A stretch of DNA of 64,000 nt from Liolophura sinensis (GCF_032854445.1 NC_088306.1:23159764-23223763); one strand, 5' to 3'; shown: positions 11,646 through 22,187, counted from the first letter of the stretch. Numbers and translations: made by a program. Notes: a model not told the origin generated them from the sequence alone.

Positions 11646-14011
11646 TTCTGAGATTTGAATCTACAAGTCTAGATATACAATGTCCTGACGCGAATATGTG
11701 TGGTCGGATGCATTTAAAATTTTCACAGCAGCGTTGGAAGATGTGACATGCTTCGTAAAACCCACCACAATCACCGCGTTTCTTCATCGTGACTTCCTGG
11801 AAGTTGGCTTGAAGCTCCCGTAGCTGTCGTCTGCAACAAGAAGGAACGCTGATGAAACAGGACGTGTCTATATATATATATATAGCAAAAATATTTCACC
11901 ATGTACATTCACCAGTTTCTTTTTGTGTGTTTCTTTCGTCGTGAAAAGGGAGGTAATTAAGGCCGGGTGCTTATTTATTGTTGTAGGCTTTTGGTCACAA
12001 CATTTCTCTTTTTGGCACATCTTTTTGCTATGTAGGTCTCGGGTTTTCTTGATTTTCGGAAATTTCTTCAGCCTCACGTAGTTGCTCGTTTTAACATCTA
12101 TAGCCCTATTATTTTATTAATAGCCTGTATACCCTGCACACATCGCATGAACCGTCGTTCTGGTGTGACTGGAGCCCGAAGTTTATGTTCAAGGGTTTCA
12201 CTTTCACTGTGGCCTCCTTTTCATTTAGTGAAAAGAGTTGTAATTCTGCTAGCGTGATAATTCATATTTTAGATTCCTTCACATTCTCTTTGAGTTTCCT
12301 CTACTGAACTAAGGAATGTTATATTTTGTTTTTAACAACAAGTCTTGACTAAATATTAGATCAGATATACTCACAGCGACCTCTTTCTCCAGTGTAAGGT
12401 GAGCTGCAAAAACAAGAACATCCACTAAATGTACATTAAAACACAGCAGACAATCCTTTACTTTCATTACGCGTTTTAAATCACTTAAACGCGTATAGAG
12501 TCAATGACATACCTTTTCTCGCACGATGGCGACTCAGGTCCAAGCTGGATTGACCATTGTTACGAGTCTGCCCATAAATAGTCATGGCAAAAACATGAAT
12601 GAATAAAGCCGACTACACAGCTTGGACCTGATATACCGGGAAAGGTTTTCATTCTTGGCACCAATTTCATTTTCCAATTCTGCCTTATAGTACGTCTCAA
12701 ACACCAACCATCTGAACTGGCCTGACGGCATTTGATGATGGCGTTATGCACCAACGACAAATGTCAGTTGAAAGCTACAGAAAGCTGTTCGTAAGTTCGA
12801 GTAACTGTACATTTCTAACGGAAAATGTGCATGTTGGTCACTGGATGCTCGTCTATTTCTTTTAGTCATACTCGCTACCAATATTGCCTTTAGCCATTGA
12901 CACGTAACAACTCAAGCACTACATATCGATACGTTGTACGTCCATATCATTCCAACAAAAATGCAGTTAGAATACTTTTTTCACAAGCCTTGTTTCAACA
13001 CCAAGAACTCATTGACTTGGGTGACGTCACAATTATTCAAAAGCAAGTGCTTCGCTGGACCATGAGGGTGGAGAGTAATTTGTTATGCAATAGCTGCACC
13101 AACATGCGGACAGAACAAATATCACGCAGTAACACTGCTACGCTACTAAACTAAATATTTTTTATAACAGAACTTTTTAACATCCACCTCTAAAATCACA
13201 TTGCCGGGGGAGGTATAGTACAAGAAACAAAATAAAATTCAGTTATTTAGGTTACATTATACTAAAACGTGCGGACATTGTCAAATAAGGCAATGTCAGA
13301 AGCAAGGTTTAGAGTAAAGTCGATAGCAGTTGAGGTAACTGGTGTTGCACTTCATCAAAACATAGTGAACTCTGCCCAATGTTCAACATGCCACTGTTTT
13401 CTTAATAATTATGACGTCACCCGAGGCAATGAGATCTTGCCCGTCGAAATCGAGCTTATGCAGTTTGACATTATGAATTCGACAAAGTGCTCTAACTTCA
13501 TTTTCTGTACAAGAATATTTACTTCCAATACGTCCATGTGTAGAGTTTATGTTTTTAAGTGTCAATGACTAAAGGCAATTTTGGTAGTGAATATGCCTGA
13601 TTTTACAGACAGCTGAAAAAATAGAGCATAGTAGAATAATTATAGGTGTAGTTTTCTCCAGAGACCAGTTTCCTTTTGTCAGACCGCTGCTGTATAATTG
13701 AAAATATCTTAAATGTGAAAAAAAATTTTTAAATGTAAACATATCACCATGCCATTTGTTTAGATGGGCAGTTTAAAATATGTTCATCTAGCCTAAGATA
13801 CATGTATACGTAAACTGCAAAATTGTTCTTACCGAAGTCAAGTATTTCTGTTGAATAAGGTCCAGTGTTGAGTTTGCGATCACATATTAACAAATTTAAC
13901 ATCAAAATACTGGTGCCTGCACATACCTTAAATGTCCTAATTATTTTCATACTTACCCATTGTTACAACTACAACCAATAGCACGAGGAAAACCAGGCTT
14001 GTCTTCGCCAT
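11608..14011 (-). CDS. Secreted ICK (knottin-like) six-cysteine peptide precursor
   Basis: Three exons give a precursor of about 99 residues. Exon 1 (14011-13957) encodes a signal peptide (MAKTSLVFLVLL then a valine run) and ends in phase 1 at donor GTAAGT. Exon 2 (12403-12375) lies between TTTGCAG and GTGAGT and is part of a charged pro-region. Exon 3 (11823-11608) continues the pro-region to KKR, then GDC and a mature domain with cysteine spacing C-x6-C-x5-CC-x4-C-x10-C, the inhibitor-cystine-knot pattern. Phases agree throughout when exon 3 starts after ACGACAG. Family members include venom peptides, antimicrobial peptides and neuromodulators; nothing here decides which. The stop codon and the last 11 or so residues come from an inserted SINE tail. 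The original polyadenylation signal is probably AATAAA at 11556-11551. Intron 1 holds a fold-back repeat. Confidence 0.75.
12868..13601. mobile_element. Fold-back repeat (inverted arms 12868-13055 and 13383-13601)
   Basis: The right arm read on the minus strand matches the left arm: TTGCCTTTAGCCATTGACAC against TTGCCTTTAGTCATTGACAC, then GGGTGACGTCAcAATTATT against GGGTGACGTCATAATTATT. Related single arms occur at 25985-26185 and 41818-41885. No open frame is shared, so this is a non-autonomous element. It lies in intron 1 of the ICK gene. Confidence 0.75.
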
Positions 14012-14089
14012 TTTCTATGTCAGTGTTATTTCTGTGTTGAATATAGGGCCTATCCACTTCGCAGTGAAGACTCAGCTTTGTACGTCCTT

Positions 14090-14098
14090 TTTAATATA
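14090..14098 (-). promoter_or_regulatory. Possible TATA box of the ICK gene
   Basis: TATATTAAA on the minus strand, about 80 bases upstream of the ATG at 14011. The spacing suits a start site near 14065 with a short 5' UTR. There is no other evidence. Confidence 0.4.
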
Positions 14099-14344
14099 GC
14101 GGATAGAGCAATCACAAAATTACAGCGGTCATGACCTGACACAGTGTTATTACTGTACATGTCGGTCAGTGCATAATTCCCTTAAAGAGTGTAAACGTTT
14201 ACTGGATTCGTCAGTTTAAAGGACATTACACCACATTTAAATTTACGGAAACCCAGAATGAGCATTGTTTCTTGTTTTTTTTTTTCAACTGAAAAGCATG
14301 TACTGTTATGATAACTCTAATTTATGCATGTGCATGTATGTACG

Positions 14345-14540
14345 TGTGTGTGTTTTAGCGTCATACTTAACAATTCTTCAGTCATATTACGCGAAGGAGT
14401 TATTAGGCGTGTGTACATATACTGTGTCGTCCTTAGCCAGGGCAAGTCCACGCCGCCAAAAGTGTTGCCGCCACTGAAGTATTCAGTGTGCCGAAGACAC
14501 CAGACATGATATTCTTGAGTACGCTTAGAAGATTTTTGGT
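14345..14540 (-). mobile_element. SINE family C fragment
   Basis: Reads GTCATACTTAACAATTCTTC, GCCGCCACTGAAGTATT, GAAGACACCAGACATGA, matching the copies at 37775 and 53668. It points towards the family C copy that starts about 50 bases further on. Confidence 0.75.
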
Positions 14541-14594
14541 ACATCTATATTTTAGGCCAAATCATACACTCCGCATTAAGATGTAAGAACCCCT

Positions 14595-15015
14595 CATCAA
14601 ACCCAAGTCGGGTCACACCAGACTTTAAAAATGGTACTCTGCGTCGCCTTGCTTGGCCTCCGCGCTAATAGTCTGACTGACCCAGTGCCAGTTTAGTGTG
14701 ATTGGGAGTGGTGTCATGTCTGTTGTCTTGGGCATACTTCTTTGGGGGCATGGACTAGCCCTGCCACAAGAAGACATGTTGGAAGGTTTGCAAGCAACCT
14801 ACGGATGGTCGTCGGTTTTGCCCGGGCACTGCCCGGTTTCCTCCCACCATAATGCTGGCCGCCGTCGCATAAGTGAAATATTTTTGAGTACGGCGTAAAA
14901 CACCAATCAAATAAATAAATAGATAAGCAAATAAATGAGAAGACATAGTATCTGTACACACACCAAATGACTCCTCGTCGTCGTATGACTGAAATATTGT
15001 TAATTACGACGCAAA
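14595..15015 (+). mobile_element. SINE family C copy interrupted by a SINE A
   Basis: Body (CAAGTCGGGTCACACCAGAC, CTTTAAAAATGGTAC) and tail (CCTCGTCGTCGTATGACTGA, AATATTGTTAATTACGACGC) of one family C element. It is split by the family A insertion at 14778-14937. Confidence 0.8.
14778..14937 (+). mobile_element. SINE family A copy nested in SINE C
   Basis: 5'-truncated family A from GCAACCTACGGATGGTCGTC to the AAATAAATAAAT end. The direct repeat AGAAGACAT lies on both sides (14769-14777 and 14938-14946), showing that it inserted into the pre-existing family C element. Confidence 0.9.
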
Positions 15016-15019
15016 GCAG

Positions 15020-16090
15020 ACCTAGGAAACTGCATGTGCAAAGATCCATGACTGATACGCAGTCAAGTTATCGTGTAAATTCTACATGCTGCTCTTTTGT
15101 AAAGAACCAGTGCTTGTTCTGTGAACGTTATCTCTATAACAAACCATTTATTCACGTTTGAATATCTGTTTTGTTAAAAGGTGGATCATTATATAATAAA
15201 TCTGGGAACTGATCCTGTAAGTCATAAATTGCAAGTGCTTTAGAAAGTTAAACTCTGAATAGGAAAGAACTCAAACTGTGACTGGTACATTGTTTTGCAA
15301 TAAAGAATCAATGTACAGGTTTTATATTTTTCACTTAATTTAATCGAAGACGAATACAGAGCAAAACCAGAGCAGTGACGACAATGCTACGATGCTGCCA
15401 CTTGTCAGTTTTCCTAAGTTAGGGTTCTAGTGAAAAATTACCCCGCCCCCAGCCCAATGTGATTAGCCAGCGTGGAGCAATGACCCTGGAGCTTCTCACT
15501 AATACAGCTAGATAAGTACAGGAAAAACATTATAACCCGTAATGTTCGCATGGTTATCGATTAGAAAACACAGTTTAGCTCGGGGATTGACAGGAAAGGT
15601 CAAAACATTTTCTTCCAGATATAAATTACCCGGGCTTTCGCGAGGTTTTCTGGGTATATGAGAGGGGAAATTTGTTGACGTTGAAATGTTAATGGCTATC
15701 AGCTACACTTTTAAATGTTATCCGCATTAGCTCAGTGATTTTTCCTCAATTAGCCATTTTTTATACCTTCACTTTTTTCTATGGTAAGCCACAAGTGACA
15801 AATTTCGTACACAAAGCCAAATGAAAATGGTAAATTGTGTTTTCAGGGTAGTTGCAATCTTAATCGAGAAGGAAAAAAAAAACAGGAAAAGGATGACATG
15901 TTACCGTCTTTGAGTATACAAAGCCCGAGCCCGCCAACCAATGCCAATTTCATATTTTTTAATCTCAAGAAAAACATTTTTTTCTCAATAAACACAATTC
16001 CACAAGAGTGGAAATGTTTAAAACATTTCAAACGTTTCACATTTTTTGTGTGTCAATGCTTGTGAAGATTGCTTCTCTGAATCGATGGAG
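15020..16090. other. No gene seen
   Basis: AT-rich, with no coding segment supported. Open frames near 15835-16065 occur on both strands in low-complexity A- and T-rich sequence. Confidence 0.45.
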
Positions 16091-16097
16091 CAATTAA

Positions 16098-16143
16098 TGG
16101 AGGGGGTGGGGGTGGGGGGGGGGGGTGGTGGTGGGGGTGGAGG
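16098..16143 (+). repeat. G-rich tract
   Basis: GGGGGTGGGGGTGGGGGG and similar runs, with quadruplex-forming potential on the plus strand. Confidence 0.9.
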
Positions 16144-16612
16144 AGTATTTCACTAACGTTTAGCGAGTTCCTATAGTTAATTACCCCACATGTGACATAC
16201 ATGTATGTCCTATACCAGAGGAAGGCAAGTAGTCTACAGTACTGAACGTCATGTAAGAGCACACAAGAGTCACCAAATCCCCAAGAACAACAGAAATAAG
16301 GGCTCATTTTTGTTAGATTTCATGGTTTAAATGTACACGTAATCATCAGATGTAACAGTCATGTTATTCGCATTACATTGTTTAGCTATTGGATTATTCA
16401 TTAGCTTCAAGAAAAAAATATTTAATCGCACACCTGAAATCAATTAGCGGCCAGAAGTTGGCATTTTCAATTTTTTTTTAATTAGATATGGGGTTGCAAT
16501 CATAATTTGGTAAGGTCTTGGTCGCTACGCTGTTCCCACATAGCTAAGAATTTCCTTAGAAAACATGTAATATCTTTGGATGTAAGCATATGGAATCGGG
16601 ATCAGTAGATAA

Positions 16613-17055
16613 CATAGATCTTAGAATCTGCAGATCCGGTATCTGTAGATACCATGAGATCTTCGGGTTTCATAGTATCTGCTGATTCGGTATCGGTAGA
16701 TAGCATGAGATCTTGAGGTTTAATAGTATCTGCAGATTCGATACCTGTAGATAACGTGAGATCTTGGGCTTTCATAATATCTGTGGATTCAGCATCGGTA
16801 TATAACATGAGATCTCGGGGTTTCATAGTATCTACAGATTTTGTAGATAACATGAGATCTTGGGGTTTAATAGTATCTGTAAATTCGGTACCTGTAGATA
16901 CCATGAGATCTTGGGGTTTAATAGTATCTGTATCTTCGGTATCGGTAGATAAGATGGGATCTTGGGGTTTAATGGTATCTGCAGATTCGGTATCGGCAGA
17001 CAACATGAGATCTTGGGGTTTAATAGTATCTGTATCTTCGGTATCGGTAGATAAA
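16613..17055. repeat. 51-bp minisatellite, about 9 units
   Basis: Units of TAGTATCTGTAGATTCGGTA, TCGGTAGATAACATGAGATC and TTGGGGTTTA. A period of 51 (17 codons) keeps frames open on both strands; the apparent 134- and 108-residue proteins are by-products. Confidence 0.95.
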
Positions 17056-17396
17056 TCGAACTACTTTCCTAGACAGTGTTGATTGGACTTTAATCTGACA
17101 CATACTCCATGGTGGTGTTGTGTTCGCCTTTAATGGAAAAAATAGTATCAATTCTACGCTCTCGTAGACTTCGTGTGTCAATGCGCTTTGCCATTTTTAA
17201 TGTAATATATTACACGTTTTGTCAGATAAACCAGATAGGTGTTTAGCTTTTATGATTGATCACTCAATCACAGGCTTATCAACGCAATGTAATTATGAAC
17301 AATTATACAAATCTCTTTCTGTATATATATGGAGCACTCTTTACTCCCATGCATACTGACCCCACAGTCAGCATAGGAATGACTTTGCCGAACAAA

Positions 17397-17455
17397 ATGG
17401 CGAAGACAAACGTGTTTTTCTGATGCTGATGGCTGTGACCACAACTGTGTATTCT
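17397..17455 (+). pseudogene. Frameshifted signal-peptide exon related to the ICK gene
   Basis: Starts AAAATGGCGAAGACAA, nearly the same context as the ICK gene's start (AAAATGGCGAAGACAAG at 14011). It then breaks: the frame opens MAKTNVFF and meets TGA, while the next frame continues with a hydrophobic stretch (LMLMAVTTTVYS) to the donor GTAAGT at 17456. The length is 59, one base more than needed to end in phase 1 like the ICK exon, which fits a single inserted base in the T run. A TATA-like GTATATATATGG lies about 70 bases upstream. I found no matching pro-region or mature exon downstream. Probably a dead paralogue. Confidence 0.6.
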
Positions 17456-17726
17456 GTAAGTTGGGTATTTTTGAAACATGACGTAAAGTTAAGGTTTTTG
17501 TAAAAAAAAACAAAAAGATAAAAAAACTCCGTGAAGATACCAGACATGTGATGTTGTGTATAGCGTTAATAAATAACACACGTGACTTAATTTAACACAA
17601 ATAATCTATTTTGTTTTTACAAAAATGAATTTATACCCTAAAAAATCGTTGTATTAATGCAAGCATGTTTAAGTGAAGGTGATCTCCACGATTGTGGTGA
17701 AAAATACAATGGGTAACTCGCCATCA

Positions 17727-17866
17727 GCGACAAGCCCAGATAATATCGTTTCCCCCGGGCTCTGCCCTGGTTTCCCCCGACCATAATGCTGGCCGCCCTC
17801 GTATAAGTGAAATATTCTTGAGTACAGCTTAAAACACCAATTAAATAAACAAATAAATAAATAAAA
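17727..17866 (+). mobile_element. SINE family A copy, 5'-truncated
   Basis: CCCCCGGGCTCTGCCCTGGT, CATAATGCTGGCCGCC, GTATAAGTGAAATATTCTTG, then an AAATAAATAAATAAA end. Confidence 0.85.
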
Positions 17867-17899
17867 TGTAAATCCATTCGTATTTATCTCCAATGCACA

Positions 17900-18450
17900 G
17901 GGACAGATTTTGGTGACTTGTAACTTCCAGCCATTACTTCGGTGAACCAAATTAAAAATGTCACCGACTGAACCCTACGGTGATACCGCCATTGAACAGC
18001 GTCCTATTAAAAATGAAACAGTTTGTGCTGCCTCGATATAACTTTTTAAAAATACTTCCAGAAGACAATATTCACGAGCGATAAAGGGGCAGCGCCACCA
18101 TGTGGGCAGCGGAGATATGAAGGAGGAAGCAGCTATTTTAGTGTATTTCGCCGATTACGGAAAAAGCAATGTTTTTCGTGATTTAATGAAAAAAAATGCA
18201 AAGAATGGCATTTCAGATGATGCGTAACCTCAATTAAACAAAAATGTGTGCCGCTTTAAATTTGTGTCGTTAAAACTGTTTAACGACAGTACCGCGGTTT
18301 CGTAGTGAAATTAGGGTTGTCATTTACTGATTGAAGAATGATTTGTTTGTTTCTTGCTTGGTTTTATCTCTTTTAACCATACAAGAAAGCAACCCACTTG
18401 GACGAGGTTGATTTGGCCTTGGACGTGAAAACGTAGTCTGTCTATCACGC
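17900..18450. other. No gene seen
   Basis: AT-rich, with no supported feature. Confidence 0.4.
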
Positions 18451-18457
18451 GTACTAA

Positions 18458-18716
18458 AGGTCTGTGGTTTACGCTGGGCATTCCGGTTTCCTCCACCCAT
18501 AAAACTAACCGTCATTGTATATTTATTTATATATTTATTTGCTGGGTGTTTTACGCCGTACTCAAGAATGTTTCACTCATTCCACGGCGACCAGAATTAT
18601 AGTTATAGGAAACAAGGCAAAGCCCCCAGGTTGCTGGCAGACCTTCCCACGTGCTGCCGGAGAGGAAGCCCCGTGTGAAAAATTATTGAGCATCGCGTTA
18701 AACAGCAACCAAATAA
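18458..18716. mobile_element. SINE A (minus, 18522-18667) inside an older plus-strand SINE relic
   Basis: The outer relic is seen as GGGCATTCCGGTTTCCTCCA before 18512 and GTGAAAAATTATTGAGCATC after 18670. Between them is a minus-strand family A copy with T-rich end, tail, core and part of the head. A nested insertion is the simplest reading; I see no clean target-site duplication. Confidence 0.65.
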
Positions 18717-18877
18717 TGAAGCTGAAATGTTCATTTAAGAACATAAAGGAAAATCAGATCATTAAAGATCATTAAAGATCTATGGAGGCAGACATACTCG
18801 AGTTAACGAAGATGTAAACCGGTCACTTTGAAGCGTTCTTGCTATAATGGATTTATCTATCTTACACACACAGCCGT

Positions 18878-18938
18878 TATTTATTTACTTGTTTGAATGG
18901 TGATCATCTTTGAGCTCAAGAATATTTCTGCGATAGGA
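18878..18938 (-). mobile_element. SINE family A tail fragment
   Basis: TTATTTATTTACTTGTTTGA then GAGCTCAAGAATATTTC. Diverged. Confidence 0.5.
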
Positions 18939-19047
18939 TAGCTATAAACTTTATGGAGTTTGGATATTGGAATGCCTGAAGTGGACCACCGACCTTCGCT
19001 ATGTACCTTGAGAAAGCGTTTATACGCTTTCGTTTATATGCTTTCGA

Positions 19048-19085
19048 CAAGCCGTTTCGATTTCAGCTGAAGTCGAAACGGCTTG
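19048..19085. repeat. Near-perfect 38-nt palindrome
   Basis: Arms CAAGCCGTTTCGA and TCGAAACGGCTTG are exact complements. The centre TTCAGCTGAA is itself palindromic, leaving a single mismatched pair. I could not tie it to a known element. Confidence 0.9.
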
Positions 19086-19109
19086 AGCTGGATTGGTCAG
19101 GGCCTGCTA

Positions 19110-19322
19110 ATCTTAACGAGCAGCACAATGACCCATGAGTCTCTCACCTGAGCGGTCGTTGTCCTGGCCTACTCTTATGTCGCACGTGGTCAGGTCTGGC
19201 GTCAACCTGCGGATGGTAGTGGGTTTCCCTAGAACTCTACCTGGTTTCCTCCAACCATGATGTTGGCTATGTTTTCGTCCTCTTGAGTACGGCGTAAAAC
19301 ACCATTCAAATAAATAAAAATC
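19110..19322 (+). mobile_element. SINE family A copy with partial head
   Basis: From ACAATGACCCATGAGTCTCT (head) through GGATGGTAGTGGGTTTCCC to TACGGCGTAAAACACCATTC and an AAATAAATAAAA end, with one deletion in the core. Confidence 0.8.
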
Positions 19323-19324
19323 AT

Positions 19325-20030
19325 TCACTTAAATTTTCTCGATCATTACATCGACAAACCATATACTTTCACAGACTATAAGGTATGGAGTGCTATTGTG
19401 TCATTCATTTTGTATTTTCAAAGATGACAAATATTTTGAATTTTGATAGCTTCATAAATGTGTTTCAAACGTAGAAAAATCACACCTAAGCTTTCAAAAC
19501 AACATTTTTTTAAAATCTTTATAATCTTTAATATCAAAACAATCAAGGAGAGTTCGTTATGAAGTAGGGATTACCTTAAAGAAAGAGCAAAAGGTCGTGA
19601 TGAAATCACCGTAGTTCATGCGTAATGGCGGCCAGCCTCGATTATAGTTATACCTGAGTACATAAAACCTCCTCTGATATCAGTACGTAATCCCTTCGGA
19701 GTCAACTAAAACTCGGTCGGATGTGTATACAGTGACAAAAAATTATAAGAACAAGATAAAATAAGTTATGATTGAATTGTCAGATATGCTTATTGTTTAG
19801 TAACAAAAAAAACCCCAAAATAACCAATGTGATATTTAATACTGTAAAGACGAATTTAGTAGTCAAAGAATTCCTAAATATTTGTTTTATGAATGAAAAT
19901 TTAATAATTTCTATACGATGCATTTGGACTTTACACAATAAAAGAAGTGTTAAGTTTTAGTGGTATTAGACTTAGAAGTACGATTGCAGCTAAAAAACAA
20001 AACTAAAGGAAGATGAGTGGCTGTTACTCG
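19325..20030. other. No gene seen
   Basis: AT-rich sequence downstream of the antistasin-like gene. Nothing further is supported. Confidence 0.4.
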
Positions 20031-22187
20031 TTAAGAAACGCATTCACAGACTCTGCACCCATTGCCAGCTAGTGCGTATCTGTAGGTATTGCAGCCCAAG
20101 TTGGCGCAGCTTGCCACAGGGCACCCAGGCGGGCCTACAAGGAAGAAAACAAGGCAAAAAAGTAAATATGATATGGAGTTAGTGTGGGTGGTTTTTAACC
20201 GCCACTGTAAAATTATTTTTTATCTTACTTTTATTTGGTATTTTTTCAACTCTGCGACAGGTTTCAACGACTGTAATTTTTTGGACGTATCTCCAAAATC
20301 CTTACAGTGTTGGGTGTTGTCCACATTATTGGCAAGTGAGCCATTTATTTATTTGATCGGTGTTTTTACGCCGTATTCAAAAATATCTCACTTATAGGAC
20401 GGCGACCAGCATTATGGTGGGACGAAACCGGGTAAAGCCCCGGGGAAACCTATGACCTTCACAGGTTGCTGGAAAACCTTCCCACTTGCAGCCAGCATGA
20501 GCTGGACTCACAACAACCGCATTGGTAAGGAGCTCCTGGGGTTGGAACGCTTATCACCTTGGCGAATGACGAATAATTTATATAATGCTTGTAATCAGAA
20601 GTATGCAGCTGTAATGTATAGTTAATACACTGTTTGTTCCTAATTCAGAGATTTTTATTTCAGTGTATTGTGGAATGGATTAGAAAAACATTAGGTCAGC
20701 GCTTTTATTTGTTTATTGAGCTTAACTAGCTCGAACAACCCTTGGCTAAAGAGGATGCGTATTCAAATCCAACTCCCAAGGTTTCGGCTGCGGCTTTGTC
20801 AAAGGGTTTGTCAGGTACCTGGAGGTGGTCGGGGTTTACCCCGGCTACTCCGGTTTCTTCCATCTATTAACCCGAAAGCCTTCATTTTAATGGAAAATTT
20901 TTGATCATGCCGTTACAAAAATAAAAACCCCCAAAAAACCACAAAAAACCACAAAATAAATACGTTTATGAACTTTTGTTGAAGATCATTGTTCCTTACG
21001 TGGTTTGCACTTGCAGATTGGGCAGCCATCTTCATTTAGCTCATTACCATACACGCACATAATCAAACAAACAGGCGGACAAGTTTTCTCGGCAGGCACA
21101 GCTGAGAAACACAAAGAAGGTTATACTTTAAAGATTTATTTATTTACTTTGAATATTTTTTAAGAATATCTTAGGTTATATTTCTTTTGTCAGATGAAGG
21201 AAACACGGCCGACTGTACATAGCATCAAGCCAGGGTTCGTATTTAAAAAAACAGTCAGGGCTCGAATTTATCAAGCAACAAAGGCTCGTATTTATCAAGA
21301 AACCAGGGCTCGTATTTGTCAAGCAACAGGGGCTCGTATGTTTCAAGCAACCAGGGTTCGAATTTATCAAGCAACAAGGGGTCGTATTTATCAAACAGCC
21401 AGGGCTCGTAATATGAAGCAACTGAGGTTTATATTTATCAAGCACCAGGGCTCATCTTTATCAAGCAACCCGGGCTCGTATTTATTAAACAACCCAGGCT
21501 CTGAATGATCAAGCAGCTGAAGGCTAGCGTCATAAATGGTAAATGCTTAAAAATCCTCAGAGCAAGAAAAAACCCAAATTGTGGTTGTGTCAAATAGTGC
21601 ATTGTTCTGCAGTAAAAGAATCAGTATACAAATTCTAAACTTTCTACAGAGAAACATTTAAATTGTTTCTGTGTTTCAATTCTTGACTTAAAGGATACAT
21701 GAAACGCTTGGTATTTATTCCTTAATATGAGGTATATGGAGTGTGAAGAACATGTAAAAGTACAACAAAGCTTCTTAATTTTGCTCTTAATTGGGGCGTA
21801 AAAATGACTCTCATCTACAGCTATTTAAGGCTCCAGCTATCAATCTGGTAACGTCACAGGGGGTAGCTGAACCGGTTCCGCGTTTCCAGTATATTAATCG
21901 ATGACGTCATTTCTGAACGGTTCCGATCAGTGACGGAAAATATGCATAACATAGGGGGGCTATTGAGAAATACAAATTTTGCCGTTTTATAATGACCAGC
22001 TCAAGCGTCAAATTTTGCACTCACTGTATGATGGCCTTTCATTTAACCTATTAAATATTCTTTTTCCAATGATAATTCTTTCTTTACCTCTCTGAACAAA
22101 TTTTAGTAATGAAATCATTCCTGGGTGTCATAAGTATTACTTACCTTGCGCCAGTACACATATCAAAGCGAGTACCCACAGCTTCAT
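20031..22187 (-). CDS. Antistasin-like secreted protein with two domains
   Basis: Three exons encode 82 residues. Exon 1 (22187-22145) is a signal peptide, MKLWVLALICVLAQ, ending in phase 1 at GTAAGTAA. Exon 2 (21101-21000) follows TTTCTCAG and holds a six-cysteine domain with spacing C-x3-C-x3-C-x10-C-x2-C-x-C, including the family signature YGNELNEDGCPICKC; its donor is GTAAGG. Exon 3 (20134-20031) follows TTGTAG and holds a second domain of the same type ending NGCRVCECVS before TAA. All phases match. Antistasin domains are extracellular; some block serine proteases such as factor Xa, while others sit in structural or immune proteins. The inhibitory activity is not readable from this sequence. 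Intron 1 contains a 24-bp minisatellite and intron 2 two SINEs. It is a compact and apparently intact gene. Confidence 0.82.
20341..20543 (-). mobile_element. SINE family A copy
   Basis: Near-complete copy: TTTATTTATTTGATCGGTGT at one end, core CCCCGGGGAAACC, and a partial head ending at CAACCGCATTGG. It lies in intron 2 of the antistasin-like gene. Confidence 0.85.
20805..20925 (+). mobile_element. Diverged SINE family A relic
   Basis: GGTGGTCGGGGTTTACCCCG, ACTCCGGTTTCTTCCATC, GGAAAATTTTTGATCATGCC and an A-rich end. Old copy. Confidence 0.55.
21236..21500. repeat. 24-bp minisatellite, about 11 units
   Basis: Units of AGGGCTCGTATTTATCAAGC plus AACC. As 24 is a multiple of 3, both strands stay open. 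Lies in intron 1 of the antistasin-like gene. Confidence 0.93.

Noticed and set aside
12481-12565. Extra ICK exon reading RNNGQSSLDLSRHRARK
   Set aside because: Flanked by AG and GT, but its phase fits neither the signal exon nor exon 2 without a stop, and the three-exon model needs no extra exon.
14714-15049. Recurring open frames containing GVLRRTQEYFTY or similar
   Set aside because: The same peptide appears wherever a minus-strand SINE A lies; it is SINE sequence, not a gene family.
16602-17082. 134- and 108-residue repetitive proteins on opposite strands
   Set aside because: Translation of the 51-bp tandem repeat; no splice or start context.
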